NCBI GenBank assembly: GCA_038380795.1
Contig: CM076276.1
Location: 15,328,001-15,392,000, forward strand
Direction: 5' to 3'
From: Pyrocephalus nanus
Lineage: Eukaryota; Chordata; Aves; Passeriformes; Tyrannidae
Length of the DNA: 64,000 bases
Below the pieces are notes generated by a model. That model saw only the letters and a program-made list of their open reading frames with translations, was not told the origin of the DNA and searched no databases. Of this stretch, positions 23,801 through 34,478 are shown piece by piece; positions within the stretch are counted from its first letter, which is position 1, and every line of letters begins with the position of its first letter. A program made the translations under genes and the position numbers.

Positions 23801-26800
23801 GCACGGAGCTGCTGAGGAATTAATCACCTGCCCTGAGAGGTGAATGGCTGGGGTTTCTCTCTAAGTGCAAGGCTTACGGGATGGGGTGGAGGGAACCGTG
23901 CCGGCTGTGTTGGCCACCCAGGTCTCCCCTGGGATGGGTGACAGGGATTCTGGGGTGTCCCTGAGCCGGGTGCTGTGCCTGGGGAGATGCTGAGCCACAA
24001 GGACCAGCTCCCTGGGCAGCCACACACCCCTGTGTGGGAAAACCTCAGGGTTTTAACGAGCACATTTAATGCAGTGTCCTGCTGTTTTGGGCAGGTTTCC
24101 ATATCAATCCTTAATCTATTTTTGCAGCCGCTGTTGGAGGTGGTGGCTATTTGTGTGTCTGCTACAGCCCCATCACAACTCATCCCATTTCCTCCTGGCA
24201 CAGGAGCGTTTGTGCCCGCAGGGGCTCCCTGAGCGTTGCCAGGTGGGAATTTGGATCCAGGTCCTGCCTTGGCACAGGGCTGGGGTGCCCCAGCATCCCT
24301 TCAGCCACTCTGCTGCTGCTGGGTTCCTCCTGGCTTCCTAAAATAAAGCATAACCCAGTCTATCACCCGCCCCCGAGCAGCGATGGGGACCCAGCAGCCA
24401 CTGCCCCGGGTGACACCACAACCTAATGACATTTCTGGGTGGCTGCACTGTCAGTCCCACAGCTCATTAGTGCCACTAATTAACTCGGCTGCTGCCCTGT
24501 GCCTGGTTTGATCTATAGTCACAATTTGTTCCCATTTTGGCAGGAATTCTCCCCCACTTGGCCGCAGGAGCTGCCTTCCAGGCCCAATAATGACATTTGA
24601 GGGGTTTCTTTTCCATGGTAAAAGCGGAGCCCCCGGCACAGGGGGGTGCTTGGGTGGGTGATGGTGGGTGCTCCTGAGCAGCTCCTGGAGCCAACACCCA
24701 CCAGAGGCAGGGTGGGGGCTCCCCTGGTTGGAGCCCGAGTGGTGTCAGTGAGCAGCTCACATTAGGCCACTTAATTGTGAAGCAAATTAATCCGTGTATC
24801 CAATTTAACTTTTAAGGCTTTGCCTAATGAGTTAATGTGTGGAAGAGCTGGGGGAGGCCGGGTTATCTGCGATTCTGACCCCGGGAGGAGCTGCAGCCTT
24901 GGCTGGCGTGGGCTCAGGGACCTGCAGATGAGCTGGGATGTGCTGGTGGCTCCTCCAGGACTGAGGGGATGCTGTGGACCAGGGGAATGGCATTTCCCCA
25001 TCCTGCAGCTGCCCCGAGAGCAGAGCTGGGCAGCAGCACCTTCATTTGGGAATGTTTGTTACAGGGAATGTGGTTTTGCTCCATCACCTTCTCCTCCATC
25101 CTTTTTGCTTCCAAAGGGCTGCTCCTGGACAGGGGGTGGGATCATGCCAGGGCTGCAGCCAGCGGGGCCTCGGTGTGTCGATAATGCTGCTCTTAATTGA
25201 GGACCATCTGCACTTGGTAATTTAATTTTTCCTACATCTGCAAGGTTCCAACTTTGTTTATCTGACATCCTGAGGATTATTTAACTTCGGAGCCTCGCGT
25301 TCCTCCAGCCCAGGCACTCCAGGCATTCCACTGCAGCCCCTGCTGGATGAGATTTTAATAACGCTGTCACTGCCCCAGGAAAAAGGACACGTTAAAATCT
25401 GAAATTGGGAAGGGCAACAGCAGAGCTGAGTTGCATGGATGGTTTTCCTGCCCGAATTTGCGTGGCAGGAGGCTGCTGGGAGTGTTACCTCTGTTATAAC
25501 AAACTGTGTGAGATGAGGAGCCCTGAGCACCACGAGCCCTCCCACTGCCCGCAGGGCTGGCAGCACATTTCACGTCTCAGTGCATTGACACGCGGCGTCT
25601 TTTGTCTTTGGATGCTTATTAGCAGCTCAGCCCCCAGCTGTGCCTTGGAAAGGCTGTCAGGAGGGAATTGAGGCAGCTCCTTAAAAAAAATAATAGGAAT
25701 TGGAAGCTGGAAAGTCTTTTAGCTATGGTATGGGGGGAGACTTGAGCATCTGGTTCATCTGAACCACACCAGTTTGTGCTGCTGGCAGCAGCTCCTGCCC
25801 TTTCCCACCCCAGCTCCTGCCTTTTCCCATCCTGCTCCTCCTGCCTTCTGCTTGGCTTCTTCACCCGTGTTTTGCAGCCACCTCGTGCTTGGGGCAGGCA
25901 GGGGTCTCAGAATCCCGGAATGGTTTGGATTGGAAGAGACCTTAATCCACCCCCCTGCCATGGGCAGGGACAGCTTCCACCAGCCCAGGCTGCTCCAACC
26001 TGGCCTTGGACACTTCCAGGGGTGGGGCAGCCACAGTTTCCCTTGGCAAATATCTCTGGGATGCAGGCAGGGATGGCAGCAGAAGTGAAGCTGTGGCTGT
26101 GCCTCCTGCCTGCAGGAGCATTTCTGCAGCTCCTTGCCCTGGAAACCCACTCTGCTCCACACCCAAACCCCAGGAAATCCATTTCTTTCCCCAGCCTGGT
26201 CCAGCAGCACCTGGATCCATGTGCAGACTGTAATTAGGTCTAAGCATTCCCCCCCCTAAAATGTAGGTCAGTCGTAATTAGTGTCACTCTTGCTGCTGTT
26301 GCCGGCTCCGTGTTAATTAACTCCTGAAGTGCAGGTCAATGCATGAAGGGCAGCTTTGGAGCTTCAGCTTTTTCGGCTGCTCACCAGATGCTTCAAGGTG
26401 GCTTTGGCTCAGATGGTCCATGCTGAGGGCTCGGGCCATGTTGTCCCTCCCACTGGTGGTGGCTGGTGACCCTTGGAGCGTGGTCACCCTGGGGACATGG
26501 CCGTGTCCCCGGGCACAGCCTCACCCTCTGCTCTGGGCTGCACGTGCTGGTGTGGCTGTGGGGAAGGGCACCTCTTTGGTGCTGGTTTCAACAAGAAGCT
26601 CCTGATGTCCTTGTCCCTTGTCCTCAGCCATCACACCAAGTGTCTTTTTCCCCTGCAAGGTGCTTGTGCCTGGATCCAGGACTGATGGGGAAGTGCAGAG
26701 CGTTTTCCTTCCTCTGCAGCCCCTGGCACGGTGGTCCTGGCACAGTCCCTGGCAGGGGGTATTGGCAGCTGGTTGCTGCCAGCTGGGAATGGCCTTTTGA

Positions 26801-29800
26801 CAAATGCTGTGCCCCTGCAGCGCCTGGGGCCCCCAGCCCCTGCACCCTGCAGGATGTGCCTCCCTGTGGCACCAGGCCGGGAGTTGGACTCGATGATCCT
26901 TGTGGGTCTCTTCCAACTCAGCACAGCCTGTGATCCTGGGACCCGGGGTTTTGGAGGGCAAGGTGAGCTCAGAGAGAGGATCTTCTGCAGATTGTAAACC
27001 TGCCCTGTTTCAGCTGCAGAACAGGGGCTGGGCAGAGCTGTTGTCCCTCCTCTGGGATGAGGGTGAAGGTGCAGCTCGGACACAGCAGCATTCACATGGC
27101 ACGTGGTCCCACCCTGGGGATGGCTCTTGTCTGTACTCGCCTGGGAGCCCCAGGCAGAGGCACCAGGGTCCAGGAGGCACCTCGTGGCAGTGGGAACCCT
27201 GGGGTTTAGGCATTTCAAGCCTTCAGCAGCCCCGGCTTGCCATCCTTTGAAAGGCTCAGCCCCGTGTTTGGGGAGTCCCAAGCCCCCAGCCAGCTCCCCG
27301 AGCCCCCGGCTGCTCCCCGAGCACTTTCCAGCTCCCCCACCCCACACCCTGGCTGCCTATTTTTACCGCTCCTGGGCTGTGAATCACTTTGCTCCCCCGT
27401 CTCAGTTGCTGCCTTTGAAGGTATTTATAAACCTCGACCGTCTCCCCTGCGCCTGCCTGAGCAGACGGTGGATGCAGCGCTCGGCTCCTCCTGCCCTCTC
27501 CTCCTCGCCCGTATCCGAGTGTAGGAGTGCAGGAAACGAGGTGCTCCCTCAGTGAAGAGCCTCCCCAGCACTGTCCTGGTGGGGTGAGGCATCCCGAGGG
27601 TCCTTGGTGCCCAGCAGTGTGGGATAAGCAGGGATGGATCTCGGCGTGTGCCAGGGAAGGGTTTGGTGGCACCGGAGCTGGTGGCGTGTCCGGTGCTGGA
27701 GGTGGGGGAGCCAGGGCTGAGCTGGGGGAGCCCAGCCCAGGGTCAGGGCAGCCTTGGCCATCCCATGGCCTGGGGAGAGGGGAACACCCCATGCCAGTTC
27801 TGGAGGAAAAGGGACTCAAATCATCTCTAGAGCAGTGACTGGCTGCCTCATCCCACTGGTGTGCAGTTCCTTGGCCACGTTTCCAGCACATTCCAATAAT
27901 TACTGTGGTAATTTCTGTGCATCTGGCAGGCAAGTTAATCTCTGCTCCTTCGCCTGGGACTGCTGGTCTGTAGGACTGCACTTGGCTCGTGTTTGGAGAG
28001 CCTGGTGTGGCTCGCTGGCTTGGTCAGGATCTGTCCCCTGCCCTCCTGTCCAGCACAGCTGCCTGGAGGGGCACCAGTGGGCTCCCCACGCTGCTCCCAA
28101 CTCTGCCAGGGCATCCTTCTGCAGAAAGTATCCTGTTGTTTTGGGGAAAACCCAGTGTGCCCCCTCTCCTCTTCCTTTTCACTTTTCGTAAGACCAAGAA
28201 AAACTGGAAAAAAGAAAAAAGACAGAGAGAAACCAGGAGAAAAACAGGTACAAGAGGCAGGAGGAGGAGTTATTTTCAATTTGCTGTCTGGACATGGAGT
28301 GGTTGGCTCTGTCTTTAGAAGGCTGTTAAGGTGGGATGCTGGTGCTCATTAATTTATGGCCAGAGGTCTCCAGCCTGAGCCACTCGTGGTTTCGGTACCC
28401 AAATAGATGCAGCTTGTGCTGAAAGAGGGAGGGAACCTCTGGCTAGGCCACGGTGCAAATGGCTCTGCAGGCACTAGGACTGAGTGTGCAAGTTTAAAAA
28501 GCAGGAGAGGGGTCAGCCCAAGGGTTTGATGAAATGCTGTCTGGGATGGGGGGCCGGGTGTTTGTGTGTCTCCCTGGGGCCCTGGGTGAACCAGAGCCAC
28601 TCACCCCTCACCACCCCTTCTGTTTTCTTTCAGAACAAGGTGCTGACGGTGGATGGGGTGAAGGTGAAGCTGCAGGTACGTCCCATGGCCCTGGGAGCAG
28701 CTCCCTCACCCCCTGGGTGTTCAGAGCTGGGCAAAGCCTTGGCAGAGGAGCACCCCCGACACAGATCCCCTTTCTCCAGCCTTTGCCATCAGATCTACTG
28801 GCTCAGGACAGCCCTGCAGCCCTTCTGGCTGCTCTGTCCCTTTGGTGGGAGCCTGCTCGGGGCTGGGGGCTGTTCTGGCCTCGGTGATCCCTGTCCCAGC
28901 CCTGCTGCTTCCCTGCTGCTCCCGGACTGCAGCTGGAGCCGGTGAAACCGGAGCAGCACCTGAGGGGTTTGCTCAGCTTTTTCCAGGCAGCTCCTGCTTT
29001 GGCAGAGCCAAAGGATGGTGATCCTCAGAGGGATCCACGTTCCCTGGCTCAGCCAGCATCCAGCCCTTGAGAAATGTGGATTTTGTGTCCAGAGCTGCTC
29101 CAGCCCCCCGAGACCTGACCGTTTGCCTGGAGCTCGGTAACAGCATTAGCATGGATCCTCCCCAGCAGCAGCGTGGCACTCTGCAAACCTCCTGCTGCAT
29201 TAAAGACTGATAAATCACATTAGCAGGTCCCCATGCGTCCATCTGATCCATGGATTTTCCGATTAAGGGCCGTGTCAGGAGCCCTCGGCCACGCACCGTC
29301 ATATCCCCGTGCTGAGGAGTGGGGAGGTGCTGCTCCCATATTAATTGCTCTCGTCATTTTTCCTATCAACATCCCTGGAAGCAAAAGCTGGAGAAGCTTC
29401 CTGGGGTTGCACCGTGCTGTTTGGGCTGGTTTAGGTGGGTCTTGGTCACGTCTGATCCCTCTGCTCCCGTCTGCTTTCCAGATCTGGGACACGGCCGGGC
29501 AGGAGCGCTTCCGCAGCGTCACCCACGCCTACTACCGGGATGCCCACGGTAAGCACGGCCACCTCTGCTTCTGGGGGAGCCCCCTGGAGCTGCCTCTGCA
29601 GGCCAGGTGAGCTGGGAATCACCGGAGCAGTTTCCTCGTGGGAAGCAGCCCCCAGGATGGAGGAGGCTCTCTGTGTCGAGGGGCAAACACCAGCAGCGGG
29701 AGGTGTTGCTGTGGGGGATTTTAGTGTGGTTTTACATTTCCCAGCAGGGAGCTCCCGTCCCCAGGGGTGACCTAGCACAGGCACCAGTGCTCTGAGCCAG

Positions 29801-32495
29801 CGCTAATGCCCCATCCCTCTCTCCACAGCTCTGCTCCTGCTCTACGATGTCACCAACAAAGCGTCCTTCGACAACATCCAGGTATGGCAGCACCCCTGCT
29901 TTGGTCAATTAACCCTGGGTAATTACAGCACTGGCACAGAACTTGCTGCAGTAGCTGAGCATGGGCAGCTTTCCCCAGCAAGCTGCTCCCTTGTTCCCAT
30001 CTGCTCCTTGGGGTCCCAACCCGCTGGGATTGGGTACCTCATTGCCCCCCACCTTAGTGCCAAACCTGGCAGGGAGAGGGTCCCATCCTGCACATCCCCA
30101 GCCCACCTGCCCTTCCTGACTGATGAATTTTGTGGGGGTCCCTTGTTCTGCCCGGCTTTGCCCCCTCCCCACAACCCCGGCCCCCCAGCTGACCCTGAGA
30201 CCCCCTGCAGGTCCTCCAGGGGTGCTGGGGAGCGGTGTTGGAGCAGAGGGCTCTTAAACCTGGCAGAGGGGAGAGCAAATGCTGCCCCTGGGCACATCAC
30301 TGGGGGGGTTCAGGAGCACCCAGGCACTCAGTGTCTCCCCCCTTCGCCCCACCACTCCCCTGGGGCTGCTGGGGGCTACCTGTGCCAGCACTGGCAAAGA
30401 GGGCTGGAGCAGGACTGGAGTCAGAAGGGAGCTGAGGGGGTAGTCAGGAGTGAGTGAGTCCCCTGGACCTGCCCCCCATGGGACTGAGCGCCCTGAGCCC
30501 CCAGGGTGTGGTGGGGTCTGGGGCTGCTGGGTTGGGCTCCCACATATTGTCAGTGACAAACCCTGATCCCGAATCATCCCTCGCTTCCCTGGCTGGGAGC
30601 TGATGCAGGACACTGCTGGGCTCGGAGATGGTGGAGCAGGGATTGCTGGGGATCACCGGCACTTGTGTGAGAGCAGTGTCGGTGCTGGAGGCAGCGAGCG
30701 GCTGTTCACACCACAGGGTCAGGGATTGCAGGGAATTAGGGCAGGTTTGATTAGATTAGGCTGGATTAGAAGGCAGAGAAGCCACCCCATGGCTCAGGGA
30801 GGCAGGTTCAGGGGCCTGCTGGGATGAGTGTGCTCGGCATGGGGGCAGCACGTGCAGGACACGGGCACGGGGCACATCCCAGAGCCAACCCTTGGCCTTA
30901 CCCTCGAAAAGGAGGCTTAGTCTGAACGTCCCAACCAAGGGGAAATTGGGGTTAAATTTCCTATGGGCAGACAGAGCGGGCAGTGGGTTTAAAAGGCTGC
31001 TGTTACCCTTGGAAGTGGGGCTGTGGTAGCAGCCAGAGCAGGTGCTGGGCTTGCTTGGCACAGCGGGTCCCTCATCCACGAAACATCCCTGGCATTGCTC
31101 GGGATGGCAGCATTTCCCACAGGGGTGTCCATGCCCAGGACTTCTCCTCCCCCTGGGCCTGTTGCCAACCCCCCTGTCTGTCTGTCTCTCTCCAGGCTTG
31201 GCTGACAGAGATCCATGAATATGCACAGCAGGACGTGGTCCTCATGTTACTGGGAAATAAGGTGAGCCCGGCCCCACTTTGCCAGAGCCTCCTCTTCCTC
31301 CCACGGTGGAGCCTGGCAGGGCATCAGGGGGTGTGGAGGTTACCTACTGGTGACCTTCCAAATCACCCCAAATTGCTCTTTGCTGTTCCCACTGCAGGTG
31401 GATTCAGCCCAGGACAGAGTGGTGAAAAGGGAAGATGGAGAGAAACTTGCCAAGGTAGGTGAGGTACCTGAGGTTGTGCACCAAGAAATGGTCACCTGGA
31501 GACCCCTTCTTCCTCATCTTCTTCCTCTAAGCTTCCACTAACATTTCTTGTTTCTTTATCCTCAAAAATTATTCTCAAAGTTACCTGAGCTGTGATCCCT
31601 GGCTCAGTTCTCCCTGCCCACTGTGGGAGGGTTGAGCTCCCAAGGCAGGCACTGACACTGGCCAGAGCCTGGGAGCCCCTGGGAACATCCAGGTGACATT
31701 CCTGGTGCTGCTGTGTCTCCTCCCACAGGAGTACGGGGTGCCCTTCATGGAGACCAGCGCAAAAAGCGGCCTCAACGTGGAATTGGCGTTCACAGCCATT
31801 GCAAAGTAAGTGACTGGAGCAGCAGCTGTGCTGGCCACCTCTCCTGCAGGGACACAGCAGCCCTTGGGATAATGGCTGGCACTGTCACCCACCTCTTCAT
31901 GCCACGGGTCCCACCTTCAGCTCTTGTGCTGGCAGAACTTGCCCTCTGACATGAGATGTGAAATGTCTCATCAGGGGGAGCTTTAACAAAGGGTCCAGGC
32001 CGAGTTCAACTGAGCTGGGCCAGCTTGGAATCAGAATCCTGGAATGGTTTGGGTTGGAAGGGACCCTAAAGACCATCCAGTGCCACCCCCTGCCATGGGC
32101 AGGGACTCCTTCCACCAGCCCAGGTTGCTCCAAGCCCTGTCCGACCTGGCCTGGGATACTTCCAGGGATGGGGCAGCCACAGCTTCTCTGGGCAACCTGT
32201 GCCAGGGCCTGCCCACTCTCCCAGGGAAGAATTTCTTCCCAATATCCCATCTAACCCTGCCCTCTGGCATTAGGAAGCCATTCCCCCTTGTCCTGCCCCT
32301 CCAGGCCCTTGTCTAAAGCCCCTCTCCAGCTTCTTGCACACCAAATCCTCTCTCCCAGAAGCACAGGAGCACTGTGTTTCCCCTTCCCACAGGGAGCTGA
32401 AGCACAGGTCCATGAAGCTGCCCAACGAGCCCAAATTCAAGCTGCACGACTACGTGAAGAAGGAAGTGCGAGGCTCGGGCTGCTGCAGGTCCTGA
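8609..32495 (+). CDS. RAB26: RAB26, vesicle-trafficking small GTPase (nine coding exons)
   Basis: Rab26 is a membrane-anchored GTPase on secretory granules and synaptic vesicles, linked to regulated secretion and, through ATG16L1, to vesicle autophagy (established for mammals). Joining 8609-8815, 11332-11442, 28634-28675, 29482-29548, 29829-29881, 31196-31261, 31398-31454, 31729-31805 and 32393-32495 gives 260 residues in frame; human RAB26 has 256. An Ala/Gly/Pro-rich N-terminal extension of about 60 residues precedes the G domain. P-loop GDSGVGKT is at 74-81, switch-I Thr at 100, WDTAGQE at 122-128, NKVD at 181-184 and ETSAK at 209-213. The C-terminal Cys-Cys at 257-258 is the geranylgeranylation site. 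The start matches the vertebrate MSRKK N-terminus and has G at -3. No motif is broken. RAB37 is the closest relative, but the MSRKK start and the synteny with TRAF7 favour RAB26. Confidence 0.96.
8816..11331 (+). other. RAB26: RAB26 intron 1
   Basis: 2.5 kb phase-0 intron. The first 300 bases are still CpG island and contain an octamer repeat at 8931-8962. The rest is unique GC-rich sequence with no repeat or exon I can support. Confidence 0.8.
8931..8962. repeat. Octamer tandem repeat ATCCCTGC
   Basis: Three exact copies of ATCCCTGC followed by one variant (ATCCCTCC), period 8, just inside RAB26 intron 1. Confidence 0.85.
11332..11442 (+). CDS. RAB26: RAB26 exon 2 (residues 70-106)
   Basis: Carries the P-loop GDSGVGKT and the switch-I segment ending ISTVGIDFR. 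The acceptor has a long pyrimidine tract (ccttccctccctcccag) and the donor is AGG|gtaagt. Phase 0 at both ends. Confidence 0.97.
12300..12640. promoter_or_regulatory. AT-rich island, candidate intronic enhancer
   Basis: About 340 bases that are clearly more AT-rich than their surroundings, without repeat signatures. Many TAAT/ATTA homeodomain-type cores are present (taattac near 12341, attgatta near 12440, tcaaattagggttaat near 12477). Such islands inside large introns of GC-rich chromosomes are often conserved non-coding elements. Conservation cannot be tested here. Confidence 0.3.
13320..13440. promoter_or_regulatory. AT-rich homeodomain-motif cluster in RAB26 intron 2
   Basis: Short repeat-free stretch with ccattag, ctaatgg, atgtaaatgaat (octamer/POU-like) and ttaaaattaatctgg in close succession. 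It is called as a possible regulatory element from motif density only. Confidence 0.25.
14490..14504. repeat. Poly-A tract
   Basis: Fifteen A bases preceded by A-rich sequence. No retroposed gene is recognisable to its left, so it is recorded as a simple repeat. Confidence 0.8.
15715..15765 (+). mobile_element. CR1 3'-tail remnant
   Basis: 'gggtttaggatggtcccttccaacacaaaccattcagta' matches the last 50 or so bases of CR1 in plus orientation. It is short and diverged. Confidence 0.6.
15895..16055 (+). mobile_element. CR1 LINE 3'-end fragment
   Basis: Plus-oriented CR1: 'gaagtgtccaaggccaggctggacagggcttggagcaacctg', then 'tgcccacggcaggggg', then 'ggtctcttccaacccaaaccattcc' and a degenerate terminal repeat. 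Confidence 0.88.
20229..20264. repeat. 12-bp minisatellite, three copies
   Basis: Three consecutive copies of (A/G)GCTCCTTGCCC with an exact 12-base period. Confidence 0.85.
22283..22335 (-). mobile_element. CR1 3'-tail remnant
   Basis: 'gaatcctagaatcgtttaggctggaaaagacctttaagg' is the reverse complement of the CR1 terminal segment. The rest of the element is missing. Confidence 0.75.
23746..23761. repeat. Poly-A tract
   Basis: Sixteen consecutive A bases in intron 2. No upstream retrogene body is recognisable. Confidence 0.8.
25907..26049 (-). mobile_element. CR1 LINE 3'-end fragment
   Basis: Reverse CR1: 'tcagaatcccggaatggtttggattggaagagacc', then 'ccatgggcagggacagcttccaccagcccaggctgctcc'. 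It belongs to the same subtype as the copy at 32031-32338. Confidence 0.88.
26876..26940 (+). mobile_element. CR1 3'-tail remnant
   Basis: 'gagttggactcgatgatccttgtgggtctcttccaactcagcacagcctgtgatcc' is the plus-strand CR1 terminus. Confidence 0.8.
28634..28675 (+). CDS. RAB26: RAB26 exon 3 (residues 107-120)
   Basis: A 42-base exon coding [14 protein letters not shown], the interswitch beta strands. Acceptor is tttctttcag, donor CAG|gtacgt, phase 0 at both ends. Residue identity and exon size fit the vertebrate gene. Confidence 0.96.
28676..29481 (+). other. RAB26: RAB26 intron 3
   Basis: 806-base intron. The part around 29115-29380 is comparatively AT-rich (attagcatgg, gataaatcacattagc, atattaattgctctcgtc) and repeat-free, so it may hold a small regulatory element. 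Nothing else is recognisable. Confidence 0.6.
29482..29548 (+). CDS. RAB26: RAB26 exon 4 (residues 121-142 plus one base)
   Basis: Codes [22 protein letters not shown], the switch-II segment. The donor is G|gtaagc and leaves phase 1. Human RAB26 has Met where this gene has Ile before WDTAGQE; either is tolerated in Rabs. Confidence 0.96.
29829..29881 (+). CDS. RAB26: RAB26 exon 5 (residues 143-160)
   Basis: Completes the split Ala codon and codes [17 protein letters not shown]. Acceptor is ctctccacag, donor CAG|gtatgg. Confidence 0.96.
29882..31195 (+). other. RAB26: RAB26 intron 5
   Basis: 1.3 kb intron of unique GC-rich sequence. Its end has a (TGTC)n-type pyrimidine tract (ctgtctgtctgtctctctccag) forming the acceptor. 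No other feature is seen. Confidence 0.75.
31196..31261 (+). CDS. RAB26: RAB26 exon 6 (residues 161-182)
   Basis: Codes [22 protein letters not shown], ending in the first two residues of the NKxD guanine-specificity motif. Donor AAG|gtgagc, phase 0. Confidence 0.96.
31398..31454 (+). CDS. RAB26: RAB26 exon 7 (residues 183-201)
   Basis: Begins VDS, completing NKVD, and ends EDGEKLAK. Acceptor cactgcag, donor AAG|gtaggt, phase 0. Confidence 0.96.
31729..31805 (+). CDS. RAB26: RAB26 exon 8 (residues 202-226 and two bases)
   Basis: Codes [17 protein letters not shown] and onward to AIA, with the ETSAK G5 motif. The donor cuts inside a Lys codon (AA|gtaagt, phase 2), which is completed by the first base of exon 9. 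Confidence 0.95.
32031..32338 (-). mobile_element. CR1 LINE fragment in RAB26 intron 8
   Basis: About 308 bases of reverse CR1 running from the 3' terminus (tcagaatcctggaatggtttgggttgg) to 'tttcttcccaatatcccatctaaccctgccct' and 'ccattcccccttgtcctgcc'. It fills half of the 587-base intron and ends about 55 bases before the exon 9 acceptor. Confidence 0.9.
32393..32495 (+). CDS. RAB26: RAB26 exon 9 and stop (residues 227-260)
   Basis: Codes the C-terminal hypervariable tail ending GSGCCRS. The Cys pair at 257-258 is the expected double-geranylgeranyl acceptor; human ends SCCRP. The stop TGA is at 32493-32495. Confidence 0.95.
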
Positions 32496-32589
32496 GGTGT
32501 CTGTACAGAGACTCTGGCCGTGCCGCGCTCCCGCGGGCAGGGTGTGCATGTCTGTCTGTGTGTCTGTGTCTGCCCCCGAGCTGAGCTGC

Positions 32590-32590
<1 letters not shown>

Positions 32591-32622
<32 letters not shown>
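32591..32622. repeat. CAG/CTG triplet repeat, ten units
   Basis: Ten uninterrupted CAG units at 32593-32622, followed by GAGGAG. The repeat lies about 100 bases after the RAB26 stop codon, so it is in the transcript but not translated. Confidence 0.95.
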
Positions 32623-32625
<3 letters not shown>

Positions 32626-33744
32626 GAGCTCTCTGGGACGCTGCAGCCGCGTGCTGGGCGCTGCTGCCCGAGCCCCACCGCAGCACTGAGAGCACTGGGC
32701 TCTGTCCCACCGCTGCTCCCGCCTGGCAGGGGCTGTTGGGGAAGGGGCTGGGCTGGGGTCTCCTCCCGGGGCCAGCTGAGCCCGCTCTGTGAGGCTGCTG
32801 CCACCATAGTGAGAGTCGTGCTGTGACGCTGGGGAACCAACACCTTCTTCCCCCTGAATTCCCCCTTGTTTCCCTGCCTACCTGGAATTCAGCCCCTGGC
32901 CTGGGGCGTGCAGGAAGGATGTGTTTTAAGGCAATCATTTCTGCAGTTGCTTTTTCCTGTCTGTGCATCCCTGTGAGGTGGGACACACCTCCGAGGGTGA
33001 GGGATTCTCCTGTTCCCTGCAAACAGAGCTTGGCTGTCTGTCTGGATGAGCTCCTGCGTACCTGGCTGTGTACAGAGATCCGTGAACGTTTATCCCTTCG
33101 GGAAAGGCTTTGGTTCTCCTCCTTCCGCCCTTTCTAGTCCTTTAATTGAGAAGAAATCTGATATATCGCAGCTTATTCTAAATACCTTCCTGTAAGTGTG
33201 ATGGCGTTTTCAGATGCAGCAACGCTTTGATATCTTCAAAGTTCTCCTGGGCAGCTCTTTCTTTTCGCCGCAGAGAGCTGGGGGGAAGCTGCAGGCAGTG
33301 ATTTTACAGGCTGCAGACTCCTGCCAGCTCTCTTCAAGGGCCTCCTCACCCCTTTGGTCTGTGTTAGGCTTTTGGCTGTTTTTTTGTTAAGCTGCACTTC
33401 TAAGTACAAATCTGAATCTGGATGAGGTGTTTGGCCTTTGGCAGTTTTTTCCTTTGGAAACTCCACGCACACATCAGCAGGTGCCCCCCGTGCTGAGCCT
33501 CGTGGGCCACTTCACATGAAAGGAAGTAACCCATCTTTGCCCTCCAGCCACCACCAGCCCCCCCACCAGCTGGCTCAGCCCTGCCCCTCGTTTTGCTGGG
33601 AATTTTGGCTCCAGCACCCCCTTCCTGATGGGCACGAGGAGCCTCTGAGCTCCTCCGTGAGCTGCAGCAACACGAGCAGCCACCACAGGGTGAAAAAAGG
33701 ATCCTGAAATGAACCTACTGAGAACGGAGCTTTTTTTTTCTAGG

Positions 33745-33762
33745 TTTTTTTTTTTTTTTTTT
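33745..33762. repeat. Poly-T tract in the RAB26 3'UTR
   Basis: Run of eighteen T bases, preceded at 33731-33739 by a nine-T run. On the RNA it is a U-rich element. Confidence 0.85.
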
Positions 33763-34444
33763 AGGGAGAGACAAGTCTTAAAATTGTCTGATTTAAATTT
33801 TAAAGTAATCTGCGGAAAACCCGTTCCTGCAGGAACGTTTGCATTGCTGGCAAACCCTGCTGCCAGTCCCTCAGGAACAGGCAGGTGAGGGATGGCTGTC
33901 AGGGCCCCCCTTGTCCCCCCTCAGCATCCCACAGATCCAAGGGGATGGCCAGCACTGGCACAGCTGCTCCCACTGCAGCAGCAGCATCAGTCCATTCCTC
34001 AGTGAGCCTTTCCCTAAAATAACTGGAGCAACTCCCTTCATCTGAAAAGTGTCAGTACCTGCTGCAGGTGCTCTCCAGGTCTGTCTGCAGGTAGCAGAGC
34101 CCAGGGCAGGCTCTGAGAGGGGCTCAGGCCAGGAACTGTGCAGGAACACGTGGAACTGGCTGCTCCAGGTGCCTGGGTGGGCTTTGCTCTGCTCCTGCTG
34201 TACTGAGGTATCCCCAGCCCTTCTTAGAATTTCATCCTGGGCTCTGCATCATCCACTTGCTGCCTGAGGAAAAGAGTGGGATTTCAGAGAGTCCCTGAGC
34301 TTGCTGGGTCCCAGGGATTTGGTTTTGTGTGGGGCAGGAACAGCCAGGCAGCTCCGAGCCTGTTTCTTCATCCTACCCTGGGAGCAGCAGCAGCTCCATC
34401 CCGAGGTGACAGGGATCTACCTAAAGACAAAATTTAGCATCAGG

Positions 34445-34478
34445 ATTCCTAATGGATTAGAATTCCTAATGGATTAGC
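34445..34478. repeat. 17-bp tandem duplication
   Basis: ATTCCTAATGGATTAG occurs twice with a 17-base period, followed by a third partial start (attccta). Confidence 0.8.

Larger units (their letters stand above)
11443..28633 (+). other. RAB26: RAB26 intron 2 (17.2 kb)
   Basis: By far the longest intron of the gene. It contains CR1 fragments (near 15715, 15895, 22283, 25907 and 26876), two poly-A tracts and a 12-bp minisatellite, all listed separately. It also has repeat-free AT-rich islands near 12300-12640, 13320-13440, 17130-17250, 20865-21005, 24770-24840 and 25185-25280, and CpG-dense patches near 19640-19790 and 22390-22600. Long open frames inside (for example 16125-17039 plus and 18610-19713 minus) show no protein motif and fit chance in GC-rich DNA. 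No nested gene is supported. Confidence 0.75.

Noticed and set aside
32513..32843. Poly-Gln or poly-Ala frames through the CAG repeat
   Set aside because: The repeat lies after the RAB26 stop codon. No start codon in good context or conserved frame supports translation.
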